A stretch of DNA of 64,000 nucleotides from Bacteroidota bacterium (GTDB lineage Bacteria; Bacteroidota; Bacteroidia; NS11-12g; UBA9320). Where the stretch lies: assembly GCA_947468275.1 (NCBI GenBank), contig CANIKO010000018.1, positions 1-64,000 of the forward strand, in the 5' to 3' direction. A model generated the notes under the pieces. The model saw only the letters and a list, made by a program, of their open reading frames with translations, was not told the DNA's origin and searched no databases. Shown in pieces: positions 31,879 to 42,169 of this stretch (within the stretch, counting starts at the first letter, position 1; each line of letters begins with the position of its first letter). The position numbers were made by a program, and so were the translations under genes.

Positions 31879-34785
31879 CTAAAGTTCTAAGGCTAAAAAT
31901 TTCCCAGTAATACTATTTTTATTGGTCACAATTTGTTCTGGTGTTCCGGTAGCTATTATTTCACCTCCCCTTTTGCCACCATCTGGGCCAAGGTCTACAA
32001 TGTAATCAGCCACTTTTATAACATCTAAATTATGTTCAATTACCAATACCGTATTTCCTTTTTCCACAAACTGGTTGAGTAGTTCTAATAATTTTTTGAT
32101 GTCTTCAAAATGCAAACCTGTAGTAGGTTCATCTAAAATATAGAATGTATTTCCCGTTCCTATTTTTGATAATTCTGTAGCAAGTTTGACCCGTTGAGCC
32201 TCACCGCCACTAATGGTTGTGCTGCTTTGTCCCAATGTAATATATCCCAAACCTGAATCGTGCAAAGCTTTAATTTTTCGGTAAATTGAAGGAATTGGTT
32301 CAAAAAAATCAACGGCTTCATCTACCGGCATATCCAATACATCACTTATAGATTTTCCTTTAAAGCGAATTTCTAAGGTTTCTCGGTTGTAGCGTTTTCC
32401 CATACAACTTTCGCAAGGCACTTCCACATCGGGTAAAAAATTCATTTCAATCACCTTCATTCCTCCACCTTGGCAGGTTTCACAACGTCCGCCCTTTACG
32501 TTAAATGAAAAACGGCCAGGTTTGTAACCTCTGATTTTTGCCTCCGGTAATTCAGCATAAAGGTTTCGTATATCGGTAAAAAATCCAACATAGGTTGACG
32601 GATTGCTTCGTGGTGTTCTTCCGATGGGCGATTGATCAATTTTTATAACCTTATCAATATGCTCCAATCCTTTAATTAACTTATAAGCCAACGGTTTTTT
32701 ATGCGATTTGTAAACGTGATGGCCTAAAATTGGATGAAGTGTTTCATTAATCAATGATGATTTCCCACTGCCTGAAACGCCTGTAACCCCTACAAACAAA
32801 CCCAAGGGGATCTTTATATCTACATTTTTAAGGTTATTGCCTGTGCAACCGTTTAGCTCCAAAAATTTACCATTTCCTTTTCTTCTTTTTTTAGGTAAAT
32901 CAATTTTTAAATGACCGTTGATATAACCAGAAGTAAGAGTATCTGATTTCAAAAAGTTTTCTGCCGTGCCTGCAAACACTATTTGGCCACCGTATTTGCC
33001 TGCCTTTGGGCCAATATCCACGACGTAATCACTTTGCATCATCATATCCTTATCGTGTTCCACCACTAAAACAGTATTTCCTACATCGCGCAATGCTTTT
33101 AATGATTCAATCAATTTTTCATTATCACGTGGATGCAATCCAATACTGGGTTCATCCAATATATAAAGAACTTCTTCCAGTTTTGAGCCAATTTGTGTAG
33201 CTAATCTAATTCGTTGAGCTTCTCCGCCACTTAATGTTCGGGCCGGGTTGTCAATACTTAAATAATCTAACCCAACGCCCAATAAAAAACTAACTCGTGC
33301 TAAAATTTCCTTAATAATTTCAGAACCAATAATGGTTTGGCGTTCGTTTAATAAAGTATGAGCATTTTCTAGCCAATCATTTAGTTCACCAATGTTCATG
33401 CGGCTTAGTTCTGAAATATTTTTACCACCTATTTTATAATGAAGGGCTTCCTGTTTTAGTCTTGCGCCTCCACATTCAGGGCAATCCACCATACTCATAT
33501 ACTCTTCGGCCCACTCGGCCATAGCATCAGTACCTTTTTCATTAAATGAAGTGAGTAGCATGGTGCTTATGCCTTTAAAGGTAGTTTGAAAAGTTTGTTT
33601 GGCGCCACTTCCATATGTGTACTCAACTTCAAATTTTTCATCACTTCCGTTCAGAATGATATCCATGGCTTCTTCCGAAAGTTTATTTATGGGGTCGGCC
33701 AAACTGAATTTGTATTTTTTTGCAATAGCTCTTAATTGGGTAAATGTCCAGTTTTCTCTTACCTCGCCCAAAGGTAAAATGGCTCCTTTATTTATACTTT
33801 TGGTTTTATCCGGAATAATCACATCCAGTTCAATATCTGAAACTGTTCCTAAACCATCGCATCTTTGGCAAGCACCGTAAGGCGAATTAAACGAAAAGGA
33901 ATTAGGTTGTGGCTCGTCATAACTCAAGCCAGTTTTAGCATCCATTAAAAAACGACTAAAATGGTGGGTCACATTTTCTACAATATCCCAAACCATCATT
34001 ACCCCTTTGCCTACTTTTAAAGCGGTTCTTACAGATTCAGTGATACGGGTTTTGTTGCTATTATCGGCTTCAATTCGGTCGATTACTATATCTATATCGT
34101 GAATTTTATAACGATCTAATTGCATTCCGGGTTTTATTTCGGTAATGATATTGTCAATGCGTACTTTACTATAACCCATTTTTATTACCTGCTCAAACAA
34201 TTCGCGGTAATGTCCTTTTCTTCCTTTAATTAAAGGTGCAAGAATAACGGTGCGTTTAAGTTCAAATTTTTGAAGTATCGTTTCAATAATTTGTTCTTCA
34301 GTAAACTTTACCATTTTTTCTCCCGTTAAATAGGAATAGGCTTCACCGGCACGGGCATACAACAATCTTAGAAAATCGTAAATTTCTGTAATAGTTCCCA
34401 CGGTGCTTCTCGGGTTTTTATTTACCGTCTTTTGTTCAATGCTGATAACCGGGCTGAGTCCATCTATTTTGTCAACATCGGGACGTTTCATTTCGCCAAT
34501 AAATTGACGAGCATAGGCCGAAAAACTTTCCATATACCTGCGTTGACCTTCGGCATAGATAGTATCAAAAGCCAAGGAAGATTTGCCGCTGCCGCTTAGC
34601 CCAGTAAATACAATCAGGCTATTTCGAGGAAAGGAGAGGTTGATGTTTTTTAGATTATGTTCTCTTGCCCCAATGATATCTATTGATGGATTGGGGTAAG
34701 ATTTGCTTTGATTTTGGGTTTGAGAAACTTCTAATTTTGAAGCTTTCTCACTTTCTGCACGTTTATTTACTTTGGTATTCGACAC
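31879..34785 (-). CDS. uvrA: Excinuclease ABC subunit UvrA
   Basis: This 968-residue protein is full length. UvrA finds damaged DNA in nucleotide excision repair and loads UvrB. It carries two ABC ATPase modules: Walker A GLSGSGKSS at about 62-70 and GVSGSGKSS at about 665, signatures ARTLSGGEAQRIRLATQIGS and TTISGGEAQRVKLATELS, and Walker B LDEPSIGLHPRD and LDEPTTGLHFED. Zinc-finger cysteines are visible in CQRCDGLGTV/CPECGG and CETCQGGG/CESCMG. The start is GTG, and about 33 N-terminal residues rich in K, S and Q precede the conserved domain. A TACCTTCG box lies 18 bases upstream. It stands alone. Confidence 0.97.
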   Translation of the reverse strand: MSNTKVNKRAESEKASKLEVSQTQNQSKSYPNPSIDIIGAREHNLKNINLSFPRNSLIVFTGLSGSGKSSLAFDTIYAEGQRRYMESFSAYARQFIGEMKRPDVDKIDGLSPVISIEQKTVNKNPRSTVGTITEIYDFLRLLYARAGEAYSYLTGEKMVKFTEEQIIETILQKFELKRTVILAPLIKGRKGHYRELFEQVIKMGYSKVRIDNIITEIKPGMQLDRYKIHDIDIVIDRIEADNSNKTRITESVRTALKVGKGVMMVWDIVENVTHHFSRFLMDAKTGLSYDEPQPNSFSFNSPYGACQRCDGLGTVSDIELDVIIPDKTKSINKGAILPLGEVRENWTFTQLRAIAKKYKFSLADPINKLSEEAMDIILNGSDEKFEVEYTYGSGAKQTFQTTFKGISTMLLTSFNEKGTDAMAEWAEEYMSMVDCPECGGARLKQEALHYKIGGKNISELSRMNIGELNDWLENAHTLLNERQTIIGSEIIKEILARVSFLLGVGLDYLSIDNPARTLSGGEAQRIRLATQIGSKLEEVLYILDEPSIGLHPRDNEKLIESLKALRDVGNTVLVVEHDKDMMMQSDYVVDIGPKAGKYGGQIVFAGTAENFLKSDTLTSGYINGHLKIDLPKKRRKGNGKFLELNGCTGNNLKNVDIKIPLGLFVGVTGVSGSGKSSLINETLHPILGHHVYKSHKKPLAYKLIKGLEHIDKVIKIDQSPIGRTPRSNPSTYVGFFTDIRNLYAELPEAKIRGYKPGRFSFNVKGGRCETCQGGGMKVIEMNFLPDVEVPCESCMGKRYNRETLEIRFKGKSISDVLDMPVDEAVDFFEPIPSIYRKIKALHDSGLGYITLGQSSTTISGGEAQRVKLATELSKIGTGNTFYILDEPTTGLHFEDIKKLLELLNQFVEKGNTVLVIEHNLDVIKVADYIVDLGPDGGKRGGEIIATGTPEQIVTNKNSITGKFLALEL

Positions 34786-34803
34786 TATTTTTTTAACAAT
34801 CCG

Positions 34804-34811
34804 CGAAGGTA
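34804..34811 (-). promoter_or_regulatory. -7-like box (TACCTTCG) of uvrA
   Basis: TACCTTCG on the minus strand (TAnnTTCG variant) lies 18 bases before the GTG start of uvrA and supports that start. Confidence 0.4.
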
Positions 34812-34890
34812 GATAGTTTTAAGATGGAAAAATAGAGTAGGAGGAAAGATTTATGGAAATAGGAATTTAAAGAGTTATTGAAAATTCTAT

Positions 34891-34972
34891 GATAAATGTC
34901 GCTTAGCGACTATCTGTTTGTAGAATTCAACACATTCAAAATGTTTTGCCCCTTAGGGGCTACCCAATCAGG
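34891..34972. repeat. REP-like element with two compact palindromes
   Basis: Two 13-base palindromes of the same design, GTCGCTTAGCGAC (34898-34910) and GCCCCTTAGGGGC (34948-34960), each have 6-bp arms around a central T and lie 37 bases apart in a short intergenic region. The paired-hairpin layout resembles REP/BIME-type elements mobilised by REP-associated transposases. Only this copy was seen in the window. Confidence 0.5.
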
Positions 34973-34985
34973 GCAAATAATAATT

Positions 34986-36038
34986 TCAAATCTCCCTCAC
35001 CCCATCAATCTCAAACACCAAATTTTCACCATAGGTTTTGGCTGGTGTTTGGAAACCGGGTTGAAAGTTTCCACTTAAAACTTTTTCTGCAATTAATAAA
35101 CTTGCTGTTGCAGTCAGATTATAGGCTTCGGGTGTTTTTATACGGGCAGATAATGTTTCACCTTTTTTATTTTTTACTTCGGCCCACACCAATGAATATG
35201 ATTTTTTACGTTCTTCAAAATTTGGTCCGGCCGGTTTTGAATCAATCTTTTTTTGGATAATTTTTCTAACCACTTGCGTTTTCAATAACCAATTTACCAA
35301 ACCTTGAAATTTTAAAGCTTTATAAACCTTTGGCTTCACACTCATGAACGATTCAATGTTTGGAATGCCTGTACTAACATAGGCTGTACTAATATCGCCC
35401 CATGGAATACTCATCGCAAATAATTTCTTTTCACCAAAATCTATCCACATTCCATTTTTGCCCAAGGCAATTGGAACTAATTTTCCATCCACTCGTCTTA
35501 CTGCTTTTTCGCCCAAACGGCTAGCTACCGTGCTTGCGGTGCCATGGGAAACGCCACCTTCAATATTTGCAAACGCAATTTTCAAACTAATAGCATCTGG
35601 CATTTTGTTTTTTAATTTCACCGCTATGCAATCTGTTGGTACCACATCAAAACCAGTCCCTGACATTAGCATGATTCCTGCATATTTCGCTTTATAACCA
35701 TAGGTTTTTATCAATTCAAAAATCGAGATATCTCCGTTAATATCTAGATAATGGGTTTTGGCTTCAATACATGCCTCCACCATTTGCGAAGCTGTATTTT
35801 TAAAAGGTCCAGCGGCATTTACCAAAACTTCCCCTTCTTTTAATAATTCTACCAAAGCCGTGTGGTGATTTAAATCAATAGCTTTGTAGGGATAGCCTGT
35901 TTTCTCCGACTGAATTTTTAATCGTTGCTCATTGCGACCCGCCAATAAAATTGAAAAATTTTTAGATAAACTTTCCTCTACGATTAATTCGCCGGTGTAG
36001 CCATAAGAGCCGTAAATAATGATTTGGTATTTTTTCAT
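34986..36038 (-). CDS. Saccharopine dehydrogenase-like NAD(P)-binding protein
   Basis: The 350-residue protein has a Rossmann fold starting KKYQIIIYGSYGYTGELIVEESL, the GxxGxxG-type motif of the saccharopine dehydrogenase/trans-acting enoyl reductase group, then LAGRNEQRLKI and VLVNAAGPFKNTASQMVEACIEAKTHYLDINGDI. The C-terminal half includes GTGFDVVPTDCIAVKLK and GGVSHGTASTVASR. Proteins of this group reduce diverse substrates; this one is not a lysine-pathway enzyme by layout, and its substrate is unknown. A TTG four codons upstream opens the frame further, but ATG 36038 is preferred. It lies between uvrA and the atpDC pair. Confidence 0.85.
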   Translation of the reverse strand: MKKYQIIIYGSYGYTGELIVEESLSKNFSILLAGRNEQRLKIQSEKTGYPYKAIDLNHHTALVELLKEGEVLVNAAGPFKNTASQMVEACIEAKTHYLDINGDISIFELIKTYGYKAKYAGIMLMSGTGFDVVPTDCIAVKLKNKMPDAISLKIAFANIEGGVSHGTASTVASRLGEKAVRRVDGKLVPIALGKNGMWIDFGEKKLFAMSIPWGDISTAYVSTGIPNIESFMSVKPKVYKALKFQGLVNWLLKTQVVRKIIQKKIDSKPAGPNFEERKKSYSLVWAEVKNKKGETLSARIKTPEAYNLTATASLLIAEKVLSGNFQPGFQTPAKTYGENLVFEIDGVREI

Positions 36039-36175
36039 ATGGAGTTTCAAAGGTTATGATTTTGGTAAGAATAGCAAAGAATTATATTTAATAAGATTGG
36101 ATATGTTACCTTAAATAACTTTAGCTGTGTTATTCTATAAGTTGCTTGGTGATTTAACCCTTCAAAGGGATTTCA

Positions 36176-36208
36176 TAAAAAAAGCCCTTGAAAAAAAATC
36201 CAAGGGCT
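36176..36208 (-). terminator. Intrinsic terminator of atpD-atpC
   Basis: AGCCCTTG (36183-36190) and CAAGGGCT (36201-36208) form a perfect 8-bp stem. In RNA order it is followed by a run of seven T. It lies 24 bases after the atpC stop. Confidence 0.85.
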
Positions 36209-36231
36209 CACTATATCTTAAGAATTAGCGT

Positions 36232-36462
36232 TTAGGCTAGAACAATAATTTTGTTTTTCAAAAATTCAACAATACCACCTGTTATTTCAAATTCTTTGCT
36301 GCCTTCATTTGTTTTAACAACAATGGTTCCAGCTTCAAGACTTGAGATAATGTTGGCGTGATTGTTCAAGGTTTCAAATTTTCCACCGGTTCCAGGAAAT
36401 TTAACTGAAACGGCTTCACCTGAAAATAAGGATTTATCGGGAGTTATAATTTCTAGTTGCAT
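36232..36462 (-). CDS. atpC: ATP synthase F1 subunit epsilon (short form)
   Basis: The protein has 76 residues and contains only the N-terminal beta-sandwich: LEIITPDKSLFSGEAVSVKFPGTGGKFETLNNHANIISSLEAG. The C-terminal two-helix domain that inhibits ATP hydrolysis in longer epsilon subunits is missing. Short epsilon subunits are usual in Bacteroidota, so this is lineage-typical rather than a truncation. It follows atpD by 2 bases. Epsilon joins gamma to the c-ring in the central stalk of the enzyme at the inner membrane. Confidence 0.93.
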   Translation of the reverse strand: MQLEIITPDKSLFSGEAVSVKFPGTGGKFETLNNHANIISSLEAGTIVVKTNEGSKEFEITGGIVEFLKNKIIVLA

Positions 36463-36464
36463 AA

Positions 36465-37976
<1,512 letters not shown>

Positions 37977-38000
37977 TTATTGTAACTGTGAATTTTGCCG

Positions 38001-38008
38001 CGAAATTA
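38001..38008 (-). promoter_or_regulatory. -7-like box (TAATTTCG) upstream of atpD
   Basis: TAATTTCG on the minus strand, identical to the box upstream of dnaA, lies 27 bases before the atpD ATG. No clear -33 element is present. Confidence 0.4.
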
Positions 38009-38129
38009 GATTTTTAAATCTAATTATAAAATAGCTAGGGGAAAATTAATATGAGGAACTTTCTAGAGTATTAGATAACCTTAATATTGGTTGTTTATTT
38101 GGTGCAAAAAACGAATAACTATTTTCTTA

Positions 38130-38774
38130 TTATTCCTCATAATAATATACTTTTATCTGAGCTGAGTCCCTCAAAAAATCAATTTTCTGAATGGTATATC
38201 GGTGGATTTTTAAACCGGAACGTTCGCTCAAATCAGCCTTCAATTCTTCACCCATGTCTGCTTTTATTAAAAGGATATTTTCGTAGAAGATAATTTTGGT
38301 GGATTCTTTTTTCATTAAAATTTTGCTTTCTAATAAAAAAGTAATTAGAAGCAGTGTGATATTGATACCCCCTAAAAATACATATTCCAAAAAATCACTT
38401 GCTCCTTTAATTTTGGTAACTGCTGCCACCAAACCAATCGCAATTACCAAAAACAAATACGTCATATCTTTAATTGAAATATCTTCGGTTCGGTATCTTA
38501 GCATGCTGAAAACAGCAAACAACCCAAAGGCCGCTCCCATCGATAATTCGACCTTGTTAAGTAAAAAGGATATTAGGAATATTATGATATTGAAAATAAA
38601 AAAGGTAAAGAATAGTTCACGATGCTTGTAATTAGGATAATAAATAAGCCGGACCAATACAAATACTGACGCCAGATCTATGAGCATTCTCCAGCCAATT
38701 TTTGAAATAATTTTATACAGAGCCGATACGCCTGAAGTTACGGATTCATCATTTGCAATTTGCAGTATTATCAT
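38130..38774 (-). CDS. DUF4956 membrane protein
   Basis: The 214-residue protein has four membrane helices (about 28-48, 52-73, 98-118 and 128-148). The family core LSMGAAFGLFAVFSMLRYRTEDISIKDMTYLF and GLVAAVTKIKG is followed by a soluble tail of about 60 residues. DUF4956 proteins are regularly encoded beside VTC-type polyphosphate polymerases, and here the gene overlaps that gene by 4 bases. They may carry or guide the polymer at the membrane, which is inference. It is the last gene of a five-gene operon. Confidence 0.9.
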   Translation of the reverse strand: MIILQIANDESVTSGVSALYKIISKIGWRMLIDLASVFVLVRLIYYPNYKHRELFFTFFIFNIIIFLISFLLNKVELSMGAAFGLFAVFSMLRYRTEDISIKDMTYLFLVIAIGLVAAVTKIKGASDFLEYVFLGGINITLLLITFLLESKILMKKESTKIIFYENILLIKADMGEELKADLSERSGLKIHRYTIQKIDFLRDSAQIKVYYYEE

Positions 38775-39520
38775 ATGTTAATTATTTTTTTAAGGGTTAA
38801 TAATGTGGATTTAAAGTTATTGAATTTTACATTCGGAATACTCAAAGCAACACCCATACAGTATTTACTGATTGAACCTTCGCGAATATGCATTTCCTTC
38901 ATAATCTGAAGAAATGGGGATGGGTATTTACCTTCTTGTTTTACCTCGGCAATTACTAAATTATGGAATACTTGATCTTTTCCATCTTTTTTAAATTCCA
39001 AATTCAGGTCAATTGTAAGCCTTTCAGCATTTATTTTGTTTACTAATGTAAGTCTGTTGTAGTTTATCCATAAAATTGGCACAAGTGTCTTTGGGTCGAA
39101 GGGTGTTTTTAGCTTTAAAAATTCTTCTGAATCCCCATCCCAAGTATTTTGGGCCTCCATTTTATTGATCCTTTGTTTTAGAGTTCGGCCTTTATTGTTT
39201 TTAAACTTAACTTCTAAGAACCCAAGATTACTTTCAACATAGGTTCTGTGTCTAACTTTATAACGATTAAGTTGACCTGCATGATGACGATTGTATAAAT
39301 ATAAATCGGCAGTATCATAATATAGAGTTTGATAACGGCTGATTAAAGTTTCGTTAATATTTAATACTTTATAAAATGGTTTTACTTTTTGAAGTATTAA
39401 TGCAAGGTTATCAAATGAAAAGGTGAATTTGGTATCCATTCTATCCATTAATTTAACCTTATCCATTTCCCGTAAGGTAATGGAATCGTAAGATTGTAAT
39501 ATGGAATTTGTATTCTTCAA
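38771..39520 (-). CDS. VTC-domain polyphosphate polymerase-like protein
   Basis: The 249-residue protein consists of one VTC domain, the tunnel fold that makes inorganic polyphosphate from nucleoside triphosphate in yeast Vtc4. Tunnel motifs are visible: DRMDTKFTF near the start, YYDTADLYLYNRH, NRYKVRHRTY, LEVKFKNNKGRTLKQR and VIAEVKQEGKYPSP near the end, giving the expected basic and acidic residues. Polymerase activity is inferred from the family. The start is TTG, directly abutting the stop of the upstream gene, so translation may be coupled; the nearest ATG would cut into the domain. The pairing with DUF4956 is conserved across bacteria. Confidence 0.87.
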   Translation of the reverse strand: MKNTNSILQSYDSITLREMDKVKLMDRMDTKFTFSFDNLALILQKVKPFYKVLNINETLISRYQTLYYDTADLYLYNRHHAGQLNRYKVRHRTYVESNLGFLEVKFKNNKGRTLKQRINKMEAQNTWDGDSEEFLKLKTPFDPKTLVPILWINYNRLTLVNKINAERLTIDLNLEFKKDGKDQVFHNLVIAEVKQEGKYPSPFLQIMKEMHIREGSISKYCMGVALSIPNVKFNNFKSTLLTLKKIINI

Positions 39521-40000
39521 TTATTTGAAAATATAGGTGAACTTTTTAATTGTAAGCACTTTTCCTTGTGCATCGTAGGTTGTTTTTTGTGTCTTTAATC
39601 CTTTATTATCGTAGGTGTAAATATTCTTTTTAGTTAGTTTGTTGTCGGCGTCATAAAAATCTTCTTCTGTTTTTTCCCCTAGCATATTGTATTTGGATAC
39701 TTTTTTTTCAACCAATTCATTTTTGCCATTATATTCTAGGTCTTCAATTTCATCCCCCTCGTTATTATACTTAAGCATGTTAATAGATTTTACAGACCCT
39801 TCTTTCGTATAATCAATGGTTTCGATTTCGTTTCCGTTTTTATCATAAACGGTTTTACTTTCATTAATTGTTTTACCCTCTTCAGTTTTTGCAACTGCCG
39901 AAATTTTTATTTTATTTTTTTTAACTTCTTTTTTGCTCTGAGCAATAGTTGGAAGTGATAAAAGTAAAAAGGAAGGAATTATGAAAAATAATCGATACAT
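39521..40000 (-). CDS. Secreted protein with YD-like repeats
   Basis: The 159-residue protein has a signal peptide (about 1-20, ending TIAQ) and then about five repeats of roughly 20 residues of the form YDxxGxExExxxY. Examples are YDKNGNEIETIDY, YNNEGDEIEDLEY and YDNKGLKTQKTTY. These resemble RHS/YD or MORN-like beta-hairpin repeats. The protein is lysine- and glutamate-rich and probably periplasmic or surface-exposed. It is third in the five-gene operon with the polyphosphate polymerase. No enzymatic motif is visible. Confidence 0.75.
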   Translation of the reverse strand: MYRLFFIIPSFLLLSLPTIAQSKKEVKKNKIKISAVAKTEEGKTINESKTVYDKNGNEIETIDYTKEGSVKSINMLKYNNEGDEIEDLEYNGKNELVEKKVSKYNMLGEKTEEDFYDADNKLTKKNIYTYDNKGLKTQKTTYDAQGKVLTIKKFTYIFK

Positions 40001-40006
40001 AAGTCT

Positions 40007-40411
40007 TTATCTTTGAATAATAAAAGTGCCTATATCTAATATTTCCTTTCGTCCATTGATAGTAATAGTTTTATCAATTGTAACAAGTCCTGACGGGTTA
40101 ATAGTATCTCTAAAAACCTGGCTATAAAGGGTTACTTTATATTTTCCTTTTCGTAAATATTGAAATTCAAAATCACCAGTGGAATTAGTCTTTACAGTTT
40201 GGTCAGGTGATACATTATCGCCAAATGTTAATTCTACATTCACGTCCTTACCGTAATATTCTTGTTGTAAAATTGTAAAAAAAGGGTCATATTGTTTTAC
40301 CCAAATTTTGCCTCTTATTCTTGCATTTCCTCCCTCTCCGGGTGTTTTTTCGCAGCTACAAAAAGCAAAAGTGATTAAAAAAGTAAATATTAAAATTATA
40401 TTTTTATTCAT
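40007..40411 (-). CDS. Lipoprotein with a carboxypeptidase-regulatory-like (prealbumin-like) domain
   Basis: The 134-residue protein has a lipoprotein signal (hydrophobic run ending FCSC). The mature part is one beta-sandwich: ARIRGKIWVKQY, then VKTNSTGDFEFQYLRKGKYKVTLYSQ, the pattern of CarboxypepD_reg/transthyretin-like domains common in Bacteroidota envelope proteins. A TTG 18 bases upstream extends the frame by six residues, but ATG 40411 gives the cleaner signal. It is second in the operon, 7 bases after the stop of the repeat protein. Confidence 0.78.
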   Translation of the reverse strand: MNKNIILIFTFLITFAFCSCEKTPGEGGNARIRGKIWVKQYDPFFTILQQEYYGKDVNVELTFGDNVSPDQTVKTNSTGDFEFQYLRKGKYKVTLYSQVFRDTINPSGLVTIDKTITINGRKEILDIGTFIIQR

Positions 40412-40418
40412 CTGAATC

Positions 40419-42077
40419 TTATTTTTCAATCAAAAAGTTGCCTGCTGTTGAATTATCAATGGATTCAATTTTGAAATAATAAATTCCATTATCCAAGCCA
40501 CTTACATTAACCATACATTTTCCTTCACTATCTGTTTTTTCAATTAGTAATAAACTTCCAAGAGTATTATAAATTTTAACAACCTGATTGGGATTGTTTT
40601 TACTAATAACTGTTAAAGACGTGTGTCCGTTTATAATCGGATTAGGATAGCAAAATGTTTTATAAATTTGAGGAAATTTAATATATGCAGGAGCATTACT
40701 TAGACCCGAACTATCGAGATGGTGGGTATACACATCATAATCTGTTGCATTGCGATGGTCTTCCCAAACAAAGATTGCCCCACCTTGTCCGTCGGAGGCA
40801 TTAGTGGCATTGATTTGGTCATCAGCGGCATTGCACACGGTAGTTTCTGTATTTATATTTTTAATACTTCCTGTTTTGCTTATTTTTTGAGATTTTATAT
40901 CCCATCCTGCAGAAGTAGAATCTTGCCAGACAATAATAGCGGCCCCTTGTCCAGCTGAAATGGCATTGGGATTTATTGCCTGAATGCCATGAGACAATAA
41001 TACGCCATTGGCTGTAAGTAATGTTTTTCCCTGAAGGTCTATCATTTGGGAATAAATTTGATAGCTATTATTTCTATAATCTTTCCAAGAAACAATGGCC
41101 GCAGTGGTTCCCAAGTATTTTAAATCTATTGCCGATTGGTTACCCGATGCATTACAAATTACAACTCCATTTGCAGTCCAACCAATTTTTCCGCTTGAGT
41201 TAATTTGTTGTGCATATACATCATAATCTGCTCCATTACGTTTATCAACCCATGCTATAACTGCTCCTTTGCTTCCATCAGGTTCAATGCGTGGATTACT
41301 TTGCGTGTTTATAGAAGTACATATGGCAACGCCATTTGATTTCCATAAAGCAGAACCGGATGCATCCAAATGTTGAACATATATATCATAGTCGTTATTG
41401 TTTCGTTTATCCTGCCATGCTATTATAGCGCCGCCCGCACCGTCAATATCCAGTTTAGCGTTGATCTGGAAATTAGAAGCATTGCATACTATTATTCCGT
41501 TGGCTGTCCATTGCACTGTCCCCGAATTATTAATTCGTTGAGCATAAATATCATAATAAAAATTGACTGAATCTTCCCAAACTATTATGGCACCTCCGGC
41601 ATTATCATTTATAATTTTCGGGTTCTTCTGCGCTGTAAGTTTAGTAGTAATTGCCACACCATTTGCAGCCCATAAAGTTGCTCCGTTAGAATCTATTTTT
41701 TGGGCATAAATATCTAAATTTCCAGATCTTTCGTCTTCCCAAGTTATGATGGCACTTCCGTTTCCAGCGTCAATGATATTTACAGATTTTTGGTTGCCAG
41801 CATTTGTACAAATTGCTGTTCCGTTTGCCGCCCATTTCGCTTTTCCATTCTTATCCATTCTTTGGGCATAAATATCGGAGGCATTAGTTGCGCTGCTGCG
41901 GTTATCATCCCAAGCTAAAATTGCTCCGCCATTGCCATCAATTGCAGCGTGAATATCCCCTTGACCTTTAGATGCAATTGAAACAGGTGTATTAATCGTT
42001 GGGCTAATATTCCATTGACCATAGGATATAATGGAGTTAAAACAAGCTAATAATAGAAGTGACTTAAATTTATTCAT
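40419..42077 (-). CDS. Repeat protein with T9SS type A sorting domain (eight propeller-like repeats)
   Basis: The 552-residue protein has a signal peptide (about 1-20) starting MNKFKSLLLLACFN. The body contains eight repeats of about 48 residues, each with GAIIAWxDxRN followed by DIYAQxID-type and WxANGxxIC segments, which suggests an eight-bladed beta-propeller. The type A sorting domain ends the protein: CYPNPIINGHTSLTV, VKIYNTLGSLLLIEK and DNGIYYFKIES. It should be exported by T9SS. A GTG eight codons upstream also opens the frame; ATG 42077 places the signal peptide correctly. It leads the five-gene operon with the polyphosphate polymerase. Confidence 0.85.
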   Translation of the reverse strand: MNKFKSLLLLACFNSIISYGQWNISPTINTPVSIASKGQGDIHAAIDGNGGAILAWDDNRSSATNASDIYAQRMDKNGKAKWAANGTAICTNAGNQKSVNIIDAGNGSAIITWEDERSGNLDIYAQKIDSNGATLWAANGVAITTKLTAQKNPKIINDNAGGAIIVWEDSVNFYYDIYAQRINNSGTVQWTANGIIVCNASNFQINAKLDIDGAGGAIIAWQDKRNNNDYDIYVQHLDASGSALWKSNGVAICTSINTQSNPRIEPDGSKGAVIAWVDKRNGADYDVYAQQINSSGKIGWTANGVVICNASGNQSAIDLKYLGTTAAIVSWKDYRNNSYQIYSQMIDLQGKTLLTANGVLLSHGIQAINPNAISAGQGAAIIVWQDSTSAGWDIKSQKISKTGSIKNINTETTVCNAADDQINATNASDGQGGAIFVWEDHRNATDYDVYTHHLDSSGLSNAPAYIKFPQIYKTFCYPNPIINGHTSLTVISKNNPNQVVKIYNTLGSLLLIEKTDSEGKCMVNVSGLDNGIYYFKIESIDNSTAGNFLIEK

Positions 42078-42169
42078 CAAGGTTTTCGAAAAATTATACA
42101 CGCAATATTAAATTAAATGTAACAATAAATTAATATTGAGTTTACATACTATTATTGTAGTGGATTAAA

